In this document: positions 26,422-34,633 of the stretch, one piece after another | Position numbering within the stretch: position 1 is the first letter of the stretch | Layout: every line of letters starts with the position of its first letter | DNA from: Streptomyces sp. HUAS CB01 | GTDB taxonomy: Bacteria > Actinomycetota > Actinomycetes > Streptomycetales > Streptomycetaceae | Direction of reading: 5' to 3' | Assembly: GCF_030406905.1 (NCBI RefSeq) | Contig: NZ_CP129137.1 | Location: 4,236,001-4,300,000 of the forward strand | Length of the DNA stretch: 64,000 bases | Notes under the pieces: generated by a model | What the model was told of the DNA's origin: nothing | Databases searched by the model: none | What the model saw: the letters and a program-made list of their open reading frames with translations, nothing else | Position numbers and translations under genes: made by a program

Positions 26422-27030
26422 CTACCTGCCGGTCGCCGCGTCCGGGCCGGCCGCGTCCTCCCCGTCGTCCGCACCGAGTGCCTCCATCGCGGCGTGGAGC
26501 CGCTCCAGTGCCCGCACCGTCTCGGCGAACTGCTCGTCCCCGAGCCGGGCCGCGAGACGCCCGGCGAACTCGGCGTGCCCCGGGTCGATCTTCTCGACCG
26601 CCGCCCTGCCCTCGTCGGTGGGCCGGAGCAGCTTGGCCCGGCGGTGCGCCGGGTTCGGCACGTACTCGGCGAGACCCTTGCCGACGAGCAGGTCGGCGAT
26701 CCGCTGGACGCTCTGCCGGGTGATGCCCATGGCCCGGGCGATGCCCGCGACCGGAAGCGGCTCGCGCAGCACGGCACCGAGGACCTGCCACCAGGCGGAG
26801 GTCAGCCCGGCCGGGCGGGCCAGCTCCTCGGCGACACCCAGGAACTGGCCGTTCAGCCTGAAGACGCCGAGGGCGGTGGCACTGAGCAGCTTCTGCCTCT
26901 CCCTGCCCAGGTCCCGGCCCGGTCCCCCGGCCGGCTCCCGGGCGGGTGCGCCGCTCCGTTCACGGCCCCACCCGCGGGCCGGGGTGCGGACCGTACCGCC
27001 GGCCGTGCCCTCGCTGCGGTCGCCGGTCAT
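26422..27030 (-). CDS. MarR-family transcriptional regulator
   Basis: A 202-residue winged-helix protein. A disordered N-terminus of about 45 residues precedes the MarR fold; the recognition region is GIARAMGITRQSVQRIADLLVGKGL (about residues 98-122, shown in part) followed by the wing NPAHRRAKLLRPTDEGR. The ATG overlaps the stop of the DJ-1/PfpI gene (ATGA), so the regulator is made from the same transcript. Two palindromes over that promoter suggest it represses its own operon. Confidence 0.9.
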   Translation of the reverse strand: MTGDRSEGTAGGTVRTPARGWGRERSGAPAREPAGGPGRDLGRERQKLLSATALGVFRLNGQFLGVAEELARPAGLTSAWWQVLGAVLREPLPVAGIARAMGITRQSVQRIADLLVGKGLAEYVPNPAHRRAKLLRPTDEGRAAVEKIDPGHAEFAGRLAARLGDEQFAETVRALERLHAAMEALGADDGEDAAGPDAATGR

Positions 27031-27689
27031 GCGTTGAGCTCCTCGAACGCCGCCGGGTCGGAGTCGTGGAACAGCCGGTACCAGGCGTCGAGCTTGCCGC
27101 CCTCGAACGCGCCGAGCCTGCCGAGCACTTCGCGGGCGAAGGCCACCGGCTCGGTCGGGCCGCCCGTGATCAGATCGCCGTCGGTCACGGCGTCGGAGTC
27201 GACGTAGTGCTCCCCGCCCTCGTAGCCCGTGGCGGCGAGGTAGTACGACACGGCGCTGGTGTGCTTCCGGTCGTCCAGCAGGCCCTCGCGCGCCAGTCCG
27301 GCCGTGGCCCCGCAGATCGCCGCGACGGGTACCCCCGCGTCCAGGAACTCCCTCGCCTTCCGGGCGAACGGTGCCAGGTCGTCGCCCGTGTCCCACAGGT
27401 CGGCGCCGGTGAGGATGAGCAGCTCGCTGTCCTCGGGCCGAAGTGTGTCGAGGCCGAGGTCGGGCTGGATGCGCAGTCCGCCGATCGTGGTGACGGGCTT
27501 GTCGGCGGCGGGTCCGACCGTACGCACGGCGTGGCCGGTGCGGGCGAGCCAGGCGGTCGCGTGACCGGTCTCCCAGTCGGCGAACGTGTCGTAGACGGCG
27601 ACGTGGACTGCCTTGTCCGCGCTGCCGGCCTCCGCGGCCTCGGCGGTCCCGGCGGTGGTACCGGTGGCGGATGTCGTGTCGGCGGTCAT
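27027..27689 (-). CDS. DJ-1/PfpI-family protein
   Basis: A 220-residue protein of the class I glutamine-amidotransferase-like fold. The nucleophile elbow is AICGATAGLA with the Cys near residue 126, preceded by the conserved region LLILTGADLWD. Family members include chaperones, deglycases and hydrolases, so the reaction cannot be named. The ATG at 27689 follows AGGGAGG. It is first in an operon with a MarR regulator, suggesting induction by an electrophile or other small molecule. Confidence 0.85.
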   Translation of the reverse strand: MTADTTSATGTTAGTAEAAEAGSADKAVHVAVYDTFADWETGHATAWLARTGHAVRTVGPAADKPVTTIGGLRIQPDLGLDTLRPEDSELLILTGADLWDTGDDLAPFARKAREFLDAGVPVAAICGATAGLAREGLLDDRKHTSAVSYYLAATGYEGGEHYVDSDAVTDGDLITGGPTEPVAFAREVLGRLGAFEGGKLDAWYRLFHDSDPAAFEELNA

Positions 27690-27730
27690 GGCGGCCTCCC
27701 TGGCCCGGGGGTAGGAGCTGGTTCCCTACG

Positions 27731-27767
27731 ATGACAGAATCCTGTCATAACGACAGCACGCTGTCAA
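27731..27767 (-). promoter_or_regulatory. Promoter and twin MarR-type operators of the DJ-1/marR operon
   Basis: Reading leftward, TTGACA-N17-CAGGAT is a near-consensus promoter (-35 at 27767-27762). Two palindromes overlap it: ATGACAG-AATC-CTGTCAT (27731-27748) covers the -10 region and GACAG-CACG-CTGTC (27752-27765) covers the -35 and spacer. Their centres are 19 bases apart. The shared half-site is (T)GACAG. This is what an autorepressing MarR protein would use. Confidence 0.85.
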
Positions 27768-27873
27768 TAACTGAGGCGTGTGTTCCGTGCCGCGACACCT
27801 TGCCCATGAAAGCGGCCGAGGCCATACAAGGTGGCCATGTCGACCCCGGCCCGCGGCTCCCTAACCTGGGCGC

Positions 27874-29235
27874 ATGACCCCTCATGTCGAACCCGATCCG
27901 CAGGCCGGCGCGGCCGTGAAGGCCGCCGACCGCGCACACGTCTTCCACTCGTGGTCCGCCCAGGGCCTGATCGACCCGCTCGCCGTGGCCGGCGCGGAGG
28001 GTTCGTACTTCTGGGACTACGACGGGAACCGCTACCTCGACTTCACCAGCGGCCTCGTCTACACCAACATCGGCTACCAGCACCCGAGGGTCGTCGAGGC
28101 GATCCAGGAACAGGCGGCGCGGCTGACCACCTTCGCGCCGGCGTTCGCCGTCGACGTGCGCTCCGAGGCCGCGCGCCTGATAGCCGAGCGCACGCCCGGT
28201 GACCTGGACAAGATCTTCTTCACCAACGGCGGTGCCGAGGCGGTCGAGAACGCGGTGCGCATGGCCCGGCTGCACACGGGCCGGGCGAAGGTGCTCTCGG
28301 CGTACCGCTCGTACCACGGCGCCACCTCCACGGCGATCAACCTCACCGGCGACCCGCGCCGCTGGGCCTCCGACACGGCCTCGGCGGGCGTCGTCCACTT
28401 CTGGGCCCCGTTCCTGTACCGCTCGCCCTTCTACTCCTCGACGGAGACGGAGGAGTGCGCGCGGGCGCTGCAGCACCTGGAGGACACGATCGCCTTCGAG
28501 GGTCCGCAGACCGTCGCGGCGATCGTCCTGGAGACCATCCCCGGCACCGCGGGCATCATGACCCCGCCGCCCGGCTACCTCGCGGGCGTCCGCGAGATCT
28601 GCGACCGGTACGGCATCGTGTTCGTCCTGGACGAGGTCATGGCGGGCTTCGGGCGCACGGGCACGTGGTTCGCCGCGGAGCACTACGGGGTCGTGCCCGA
28701 CCTGATGACCTTCGCCAAGGGCGTGAACTCCGGTTACGTGCCGCTCGGCGGCGTCGCCATCTCCGCCGAGATCGCGGCGACCTTCGACAAGCGCCCCTAC
28801 CCCGGCGGCCTCACCTACTCCGGTCACCCGCTCGCCTGTGCCGCCGCGGTCGCGACGATCCGGGCGATGGAGGACGAGAAGGTCGTCGAGCACACAGCCC
28901 ACATCGGCGAGACCGTGCTCGGCCCGGGGCTCCGCGAGCTGGCCGAGCGCCACCCGTCGGTGGGCGAGGTGCGCGGCCTCGGCGCGTTCTGGGCCCTGGA
29001 CCTGGTGCGCGACCGCGAGACCCGTGAGCCGCTGGTGCCGTACAACGCGGCGGGCGAGGCGGCCGCGCCGATGGCCGCCTTCGGGGCGGCCTGCAAGAAG
29101 AACGGCCTGTGGCCCTTCATCAACATGAACCGCACCCACGCCGTCCCGGCCTGCAACATCACCGAGGCCGAGGCCAAGGAGGGGCTGGCGGCGCTGGACG
29201 CGGCCCTCTCGGTCGCCGACGAGTACACCGCGTGA
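27874..29235 (+). CDS. Class III PLP-dependent aminotransferase
   Basis: A 453-residue enzyme of the omega-transaminase family that swaps an amino group between an omega-amino compound and a keto acid. FFTNGGAEAVENAVRMAR binds the PLP phosphate, the Asp in VLDEVMAGFGRTG pairs with the ring nitrogen, and the Lys in TFAKGVNSGYVPLGG (about residue 286) forms the Schiff base. The family includes taurine-pyruvate and beta-alanine-pyruvate aminotransferases; substrate is not evident. The next gene on the strand is a GntR regulator, possibly its controller. Confidence 0.92.
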   Translation: MTPHVEPDPQAGAAVKAADRAHVFHSWSAQGLIDPLAVAGAEGSYFWDYDGNRYLDFTSGLVYTNIGYQHPRVVEAIQEQAARLTTFAPAFAVDVRSEAARLIAERTPGDLDKIFFTNGGAEAVENAVRMARLHTGRAKVLSAYRSYHGATSTAINLTGDPRRWASDTASAGVVHFWAPFLYRSPFYSSTETEECARALQHLEDTIAFEGPQTVAAIVLETIPGTAGIMTPPPGYLAGVREICDRYGIVFVLDEVMAGFGRTGTWFAAEHYGVVPDLMTFAKGVNSGYVPLGGVAISAEIAATFDKRPYPGGLTYSGHPLACAAAVATIRAMEDEKVVEHTAHIGETVLGPGLRELAERHPSVGEVRGLGAFWALDLVRDRETREPLVPYNAAGEAAAPMAAFGAACKKNGLWPFINMNRTHAVPACNITEAEAKEGLAALDAALSVADEYTA

Positions 29236-29525
29236 CGTCTGACGTCTGACGCAGCCGGGGCCCGCGCGCCCCGCCACGGGGCCGGGGCCGGGGAGGCCTC
29301 GGCCCCTCTGCGTGCGCGCCGGGCCGGGGAGCACCGGCCCGGCGGTGGGGCCGTGGCAGAGAAGGGCAGAGAGGTGCAGAGAGGTACGGCCCTGGCCGGC
29401 AGACGCGTGGAGGGGCCTGGCGAGGGCCGTGCGGCCGGGCGCGGGAGCCCCGGGCCCTACCCCGGGCGGGCCGGGGCGTCGCGGGGCTTAGGGTGTCCGT
29501 CAACCGGACGGAGGGGACCGACACC
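29236..29525 (+). other. Spacer with a hairpin after the aminotransferase gene
   Basis: GGGGCCG (29284-29290) and CGGCCCC (29300-29306) form a seven-base stem in a very GC-rich setting about 50 bases after the aminotransferase stop, a possible terminator. TGACGTC occurs in direct repeat next to the stop codon. No gene is seen. Confidence 0.45.
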
Positions 29526-30206
29526 ATGCCCGCGAGCGGAGCTGTCACCCGCAACACCCTGCGGCAGCAGATCGCCGGCGCGTTGCGGGACGAAGTCCTG
29601 GCCGGACGGCTGCGTCCCGGGCAGGAGTTCACGGTCAAGCAGATCGCCGAGCAGTACGGCGTCTCCGCCACACCCGTCCGCGAGGCCCTCGTCGATCTCG
29701 CCGGACAGGGCCTGCTCGACTCCAACCAGCACCGCGGCTTCGAGGTGCACCGCTTCTCCGTCGAGGACTTCCGCGGCATGATCGAGGCCCGCTCGCTCAT
29801 CGTGGACGGCATCTTCCGCGAGGGGGGCGCCCCCCGCGCGCATCCGGCGACGGGCGCGGCGCTGGTCTCCGTGCGCCGCCGCGCGGAGGAGGCGGCACGG
29901 GCCGCCCGCTGCGGGGACCTGAACGTCCTCATCGGCTACGACCTGCGGTTCTGGCGTGAGGTGGGCGCGCTCGTCACCAACCGCTACATCGCCGAGTTCC
30001 TCGACCGCCTCCGGGTGCAGTCCTGGGTCTTCGCCGTACCCCGGCTGCGGGCCGAACCCGCGCTCGGGGAGTGGCTGTGGAGCGACCACGAGCAGCTCGT
30101 CGACGCGATCACCGGTGGCGACGCCGCGGCGGCCCGGGCGCTGATCGCGGAGGACGACGATCTCGCCCTGCGCTGGGCGGAGCGACTGGAGCGGCGCCCG
30201 GAGTGA
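29526..30206 (+). CDS. GntR/FadR-family transcriptional regulator
   Basis: A 226-residue regulator. The N-terminal winged helix (about residues 10-70) includes EFTVKQIAEQYGVSATPVREAL, shown in part as the recognition helix TPVREAL, which is typical of the FadR subgroup. The helical C-terminal FCD-like domain binds an organic acid in relatives. The ATG at 29526 lies nine bases after GGAGGGG; GTG 29493 is less likely. It may regulate the upstream aminotransferase or the downstream hypothetical gene, before which a palindrome is found. Confidence 0.88.
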   Translation: MPASGAVTRNTLRQQIAGALRDEVLAGRLRPGQEFTVKQIAEQYGVSATPVREALVDLAGQGLLDSNQHRGFEVHRFSVEDFRGMIEARSLIVDGIFREGGAPRAHPATGAALVSVRRRAEEAARAARCGDLNVLIGYDLRFWREVGALVTNRYIAEFLDRLRVQSWVFAVPRLRAEPALGEWLWSDHEQLVDAITGGDAAAARALIAEDDDLALRWAERLERRPE

Positions 30207-30561
30207 GGGCTGCGGGGCCCGTGGGGATGCGTCGGGGGTGAGGGCTGCGGGGCCGGCGTGGGTCTGCCGGGCGGGAGCCGCGGGGCCCTGCGGTCGCGTC
30301 GGACCGTCGGACTCCCGGAACGGACCGGCGGCGACCGGTGGGAGCGGTCCCGCGCCGGCAACCGGACGCGCGGGCCCCGGCGCGGCCGGAACTCGCGGGC
30401 CCGGGGCCGCGCGGACCGGCCGAGGATGGGGTATGTGACCTGCAGACCCCCTGCACGGTGCCGCCACCCGGGCCGGACCCGTCGTCGGCGACGGCTGACT
30501 GTGCGCGATGTGCTAGTAGCACTACGCTGTCCCGACCATCGCACAACCTGCTACGACTCCG
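30207..30561. other. Intergenic region with a palindrome and a 17-bp direct repeat
   Basis: GTGCT-AGT-AGCAC at 30510-30522 is a perfect 5-3-5 palindrome about 40 bases before the next gene, in an AT-richer patch that could hold its promoter. A 17-base sequence starting GTGAGGGCTGCGG is repeated at 30203-30219 (over the GntR stop codon) and 30238-30254. No gene is supported. Confidence 0.6.
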
Positions 30562-31230
30562 ATGGAGAGCGAGCCCGTCTTGGCCTGTGACCTCTGGCTG
30601 GTCCCCCTCGTCGATGTGCTGTGCCACAGCCCCGACAACCCCTTCGCCGAGGAGATCGCCTCGTACGACAAGGCCCTCACCGAGGCCGGTCTGCCCACCG
30701 TTCCCGTCTTCGCCTACATGCCGGGCCTCTCGGGCGACGTCGCCCCGGTCGCCGGCTTCGACTACGACGCCCTGCACTTCCTGCGCCGGGCGTACCTCCT
30801 CCAGCTCTGCGGGCTTGCGGTGACGCCCGTCGACGAACTGGGCGGCGACTACGAACAACTGCTGGAGATGTTCGAGTCCACGGCCCAGCAGTCCCATCTG
30901 GTGTGGCACTACGACCACGCCGGCGCTTACGTCCCCGTCGACTTCCCCGAGCCCCTGTCCAACGAGGAACTCCTCGCGGGCGGCGGGCCGCTGGGCTCCT
31001 CCCAGGGCCTGCTGCGCGAACTCGAGTACGTGGCACCGTCCATCGGCATCGACCCCGCCAACCCCCCGTCCGCCCCGGCCCCGCCCACCCGCCCCACCTC
31101 CCTGGAGGAACCCGCGGGCCCCATCCCCTACGACGACAGCCCCTTCGCCCGGGAACGCCACGTCTGGCTGGGGCTGCACGCGGCCGCGACCCGGAGCCTG
31201 GGCCAGGGTTCGATGATCATCTTCAGCTGA
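30562..31230 (+). CDS. Conserved-looking hypothetical protein
   Basis: A 222-residue acidic cytoplasmic protein. No catalytic motif or membrane segment was recognised. The first 140 residues look globular (DLWLVPLVDVLCHSPDN at the start), followed by a Pro-rich linker (about residues 168-185) and a short C-terminal part. Base usage is like its neighbours. The ATG at 30562 has no good ribosome site, so the start is uncertain. It is convergent with the SLATT gene. Confidence 0.65.
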   Translation: MESEPVLACDLWLVPLVDVLCHSPDNPFAEEIASYDKALTEAGLPTVPVFAYMPGLSGDVAPVAGFDYDALHFLRRAYLLQLCGLAVTPVDELGGDYEQLLEMFESTAQQSHLVWHYDHAGAYVPVDFPEPLSNEELLAGGGPLGSSQGLLRELEYVAPSIGIDPANPPSAPAPPTRPTSLEEPAGPIPYDDSPFARERHVWLGLHAAATRSLGQGSMIIFS

Positions 31231-31265
31231 CCCCGGACCTCGCCGGTTCCCGGTGTCCGTGCCGC

Positions 31266-32054
31266 CTACCGTGCCTCCGGCGGGCGCTGCCGCGGCATGT
31301 TCGGCCGGGTGGGCGGGGGCGGCAGGGGGAACCGGCCCGAGGGGTGGGCGTGGTCCGGGCGCGACGGCACCGGTGCCGACTGCATCAGCAGCGGGGCCGG
31401 ACCGGCCCGGAATTCGAGCATCCAGTCGGCCGTCTCGGCGCGGACCAGCTCCGTCAGGTCCTCCGAGAAGCGGCGCAGCACGGTGAGACAACGCTCCGCG
31501 GCCTCGCTCGCCGTGCCCTCCGTGGGGCCGAGCACCTCGCGGACGCTCTCGGAGGCCCAGTCGAACTGCAGGCTCTGGAGCCGGCGGTGCACCGCCTGGG
31601 CCGCCGCCATGTCCCTCGTCCAGCCCGAGGTCAGGCCGAAGTACCGGTCCCAGGCCGCACAGGCGGCGGCGAGCAGCAACGACAGATATCCCCAGCCCGC
31701 CGCGCCGGCCAGCTTCCCCGTCAGGTCCAGCAGGGGCAGCGCCGCGCCCGCGATCACTCCCAGGACCGTGCCGGCGCGCAGCGCACGAGCGGCCCGCCGC
31801 TTGCGTACGCGGTCGGCCAGGTACCAGTCGGCGGTCCGCAGCGCGTTCGCCTCCACCCAGCGGTACAGCTCGTCGAGACGGTCCGCGGGCTCGCCCCAGT
31901 CGCCGAGCGGGAACGGCCGGCCGGCCAGATCGCGGCCGCGGTCGCGGTCGCGGCGGGGGGTGCTTCCGGAGGCCGGGGCGCCGCCGTTCTCCGGGAACCC
32001 GGCCCCGTCCTCCTCCCGGGCCGACCCCCCAGGCTGCATCTCCGGCTGACTCAC
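31266..32054 (-). CDS. SLATT-domain membrane protein
   Basis: A 262-residue protein with two adjacent membrane segments (around residues 92-116 and 122-145) flanked by charged helices, the pattern of SLATT domains (SMODS- and SLOG-associating 2TM effectors). SLATT proteins are proposed pore-forming effectors that respond to nucleotide signals in conflict systems. No SMODS cyclase or SLOG gene is adjacent, so this may be a housekeeping version. N- and C-terminal tails are disordered (Gly/Arg- and Pro-rich). The GTG start follows AGAGGAG by seven bases. Confidence 0.75.
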   Translation of the reverse strand: MSQPEMQPGGSAREEDGAGFPENGGAPASGSTPRRDRDRGRDLAGRPFPLGDWGEPADRLDELYRWVEANALRTADWYLADRVRKRRAARALRAGTVLGVIAGAALPLLDLTGKLAGAAGWGYLSLLLAAACAAWDRYFGLTSGWTRDMAAAQAVHRRLQSLQFDWASESVREVLGPTEGTASEAAERCLTVLRRFSEDLTELVRAETADWMLEFRAGPAPLLMQSAPVPSRPDHAHPSGRFPLPPPPTRPNMPRQRPPEAR

Positions 32055-32420
32055 CGGGGCACTCCTCTGCGCTCTGCGTGACTACGGCTGTGCGTGACTA
32101 CGGCTGTGCATGACTGCGCGGCGCGACTCCGGCGACTCGGCGGTGCGAGGTCGCGGACACAGCCCTGCTAACCCTGCGTGACGTGCGGTGCACGCGGGGG
32201 TTCTGGTGCGCAGGGTCTTCCTACCGCCGAACGGTGGGCCGGGGGAGCGGAATCCCGGTAATTGCGCCCGCACGAGCGTCCTCGTCCGGTACGGGAAGGA
32301 TGCGCCTTCTCCCGCGGAAGTCACTCGAAAGAGTTGGTGCCCACTGGGCGGGGCGCGCCGTCCCCCGACCACGTAGGCTCGGTTTACCGAACAATCGACG
32401 TCGAAATGCCAGGAGTGACC
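32055..32420. other. Divergent intergenic region with a 16-bp tandem repeat
   Basis: TGCGTGACTACGGCTG is present twice in tandem at 32075-32106, followed by a diverged copy. This lies in the leader of the leftward SLATT gene. The right part must hold the ybaB promoter. No gene is supported. Confidence 0.6.
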
Positions 32421-32762
32421 GTGATTCCCGGTGGTGGCCAGCCCAATATGCAGCAGTTGCTTCAGCAGGCCCAGAAGATGCAGCAGGACCTCGCCCGTGC
32501 GCAGGAGGAGCTGGCGGCGACGGAGGTCGAAGGCCAGGCGGGCGGCGGTCTCGTGAAGGCGACCGTCACCGGCTCCGGCGAGCTGCGCGGCCTCGTGATC
32601 GACCCCAAGGCGGTCGACCCGGACGACACCGAGACCCTCGCCGATCTCGTCGTCGCCGCCGTGCAGGCCGCCAACGAGAACGCGCAGCAGCTGCAGCAGC
32701 AGAAGCTCGGCCCGCTCGCCCAGGGGCTGGGCGGCGGCGGGATCCCCGGACTCCCCTTCTGA
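32421..32762 (+). CDS. YbaB/EbfC nucleoid-associated protein
   Basis: A 113-residue DNA-binding protein that forms dimers with helical tweezers and binds the nucleoid. N-terminal Gln-rich helix ([18 protein letters not shown], about residues 10-27), central beta-sheet ([18 protein letters not shown]), and a Gly/Pro C-terminus. The GTG at 32421 follows AGGAG by five bases and gives the usual IPGGGQ N-terminus; the ATG at 32406 has no ribosome site. It precedes recR, as in many bacteria, which suggests a link to recombination repair. Confidence 0.95.
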   Translation: MIPGGGQPNMQQLLQQAQKMQQDLARAQEELAATEVEGQAGGGLVKATVTGSGELRGLVIDPKAVDPDDTETLADLVVAAVQAANENAQQLQQQKLGPLAQGLGGGGIPGLPF

Positions 32763-32844
32763 CGCCCTTTCCGCGCCGGTCTTGACCCTGGTCGGACCGG
32801 ACCAACTACCGTAACCATCGAAGCAATCCCAGAGAGGCGTTCCG

Positions 32845-33444
32845 TTGTACGAAGGCGTGGTTCAGGACCTCATCGACGAACTGGGCAGGCTGCCCGGCGT
32901 CGGTCCCAAGAGCGCGCAGCGGATCGCCTTCCACATCCTCCAGGCCGAGCCGACCGACGTCCGGCGCCTCGCTCACGCCCTCCTCGAGGTGAAGGACAAG
33001 GTCCGCTTCTGCGCGGTGTGCGGGAACGTCGCGCAGCAGGAGCAGTGCGCCATCTGCCGGGACGCGCGCCGTGACCCGGCGGTCATCTGCGTGGTCGAGG
33101 AGCCCAAGGACGTCGTCGCGATCGAGCGGACCCGCGAGTTCCGCGGTCGCTACCACGTGCTGGGCGGCGCGATCAGCCCGATCGAAGGCGTCGGCCCGGA
33201 CGACCTGCGCATCCGCGAGCTTCTCGCGAGGCTCGCGGACGGCACGGTCACCGAGCTGATCCTGGCGACCGACCCCAATCTCGAGGGCGAGGCGACCGCC
33301 ACGTACCTGGCGCGCATGGTCAAGCCCATGGGGCTGAAGGTGACGCGTCTCGCCAGCGGGCTTCCCGTTGGCGGCGATCTCGAATACGCCGACGAGGTCA
33401 CGCTCGGGCGTGCCTTCGAGGGGAGACGACTACTCGATGTCTGA
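32845..33444 (+). CDS. recR: Recombination mediator protein RecR
   Basis: A 199-residue protein, the standard size. It helps load RecA at gaps together with RecF and RecO. The helix-hairpin-helix [20 protein letters not shown] (in part, residues 12-26), the four-Cys zinc finger CAVC...CAIC (about residues 54-72) and the Toprim domain ([12 protein letters not shown] and later [10 protein letters not shown]) are all present. The TTG start lies seven bases after AGAGAGG. It follows ybaB and overlaps the next gene by eight bases. Confidence 0.98.
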   Translation: MYEGVVQDLIDELGRLPGVGPKSAQRIAFHILQAEPTDVRRLAHALLEVKDKVRFCAVCGNVAQQEQCAICRDARRDPAVICVVEEPKDVVAIERTREFRGRYHVLGGAISPIEGVGPDDLRIRELLARLADGTVTELILATDPNLEGEATATYLARMVKPMGLKVTRLASGLPVGGDLEYADEVTLGRAFEGRRLLDV

Positions 33445-34105
33445 CGCAACGCTGCACTCCGCCACACAGGACCCCGACGACTTCGCGGTCCAGATCGCCG
33501 ACTCGATCGAGAGCTTCATCGTCGCCACCACCGAGGTGGCGCGCGGTGACGAGCCGGACAGCGCCGTGCCGTTCCTGCTGCTGGAGGTGTCCCAGCTGCT
33601 GCTCGCCGGCGGTCGGCTGGGCGCCCACGAGGACATCGTTCCCGAGGAGCGCTACGAGACGGACACCGGACCGGACCTGGACGTCGACGACCTGCGCGAG
33701 CGGTTCGCCCGCCTCCTCGACCCGGTCGACGTCTTCTCCGAGGTCTTCGACCCCTACGAGCCCCGCAAGGCACCGGTCCCGTTCCGGATCTCCGACAACC
33801 TCGCGGACATCGTCACCGATCTGCGCCACGGCCTGGCCCACTACCGCGCCGGCCGCACGACCGAGGCGCTGTGGTGGTGGCAGTTCTCCTACTTCTCCAA
33901 CTGGGGCCCGACCGCCTCGGCGACGCTGCGCGCGCTGCAGTCGCTGGTCTCCCATGTGCGCCTCGACCAGCCGCTGGACGAGCTGGACGGGCTGGACACC
34001 GACGAGGACCTGCCCGACGACGACCTCGCCGAGGAGGCGGGTCGCGTGATGGCGGAGGAGATCGCAGGGCCGCTGGGGCTCCGCAAGGCCCCCGCCGCGC
34101 AGTGA
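33437..34105 (+). CDS. DUF5063-domain protein
   Basis: A 222-residue acidic protein that overlaps the end of recR by eight bases, so its translation is coupled. The body matches actinobacterial proteins of the DUF5063 family, characterised by helices such as [30 protein letters not shown] and [14 protein letters not shown]. The function is unknown. The constant company of ybaB and recR points to a role near recombination or DNA repair, but that is inference. Confidence 0.85.
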   Translation: MSDATLHSATQDPDDFAVQIADSIESFIVATTEVARGDEPDSAVPFLLLEVSQLLLAGGRLGAHEDIVPEERYETDTGPDLDVDDLRERFARLLDPVDVFSEVFDPYEPRKAPVPFRISDNLADIVTDLRHGLAHYRAGRTTEALWWWQFSYFSNWGPTASATLRALQSLVSHVRLDQPLDELDGLDTDEDLPDDDLAEEAGRVMAEEIAGPLGLRKAPAAQ

Positions 34106-34633
34106 TCCGCTCCCGCCCCACCCGGAGCTGATCCCCTCCCTTCCCCTCCCCTCCCTTCCCCTCCCACCCGCGGTACGGCCCCCTCCGCTGCACGGTGCGT
34201 GCCGCGGCCCGGGGGCCGTCCGGCTCCGCGGCGTCGACGGCCACGGCCTCCCGCGAGGGCGGCGCCCGCGCGTCCTGCGGGCATGCGGCCGTCCTCCGGG
34301 CTTTCGGATGCGCCTGCGGCAACTCGGCCCGAGTCGTACGGGATCCGTTCCGGCCCGGGTGTTCCGGAGGGCCGGCGGCGACGCTCGCTCCCGCCCGGGC
34401 GGACCCGGCGCGTGGACCCCGTCGGGCGCACGTGAACATGTGACGCCGCCCACAGAACCGCGTACCCCGGGGGCCCTTGGGCAGATGCATCGTCGGGCGG
34501 CCCGGCCTTGCCGATGATCACGAAGTGAGCGGGACATCTCACGATGTGATATGGCGGCGGCGATTCCGGGCTGCTCGTTAAACTGACGCAGACCGCAGTG
34601 ATGACTGCGGCACAGACCGAGCGAGGAGCGCAC
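34106..34633. other. Intergenic region with a polypyrimidine/G4-type tract
   Basis: No gene is supported. The plus strand has an uninterrupted C/T run at 34133-34165 made of two 15-base units starting CCCCTCCCTTCCCCT. The opposite strand therefore has eight closely spaced runs of three or four G, a strong G-quadruplex motif. The region from about 34500 to 34600 is more AT-rich and likely holds the aspartokinase promoter. Confidence 0.7.
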
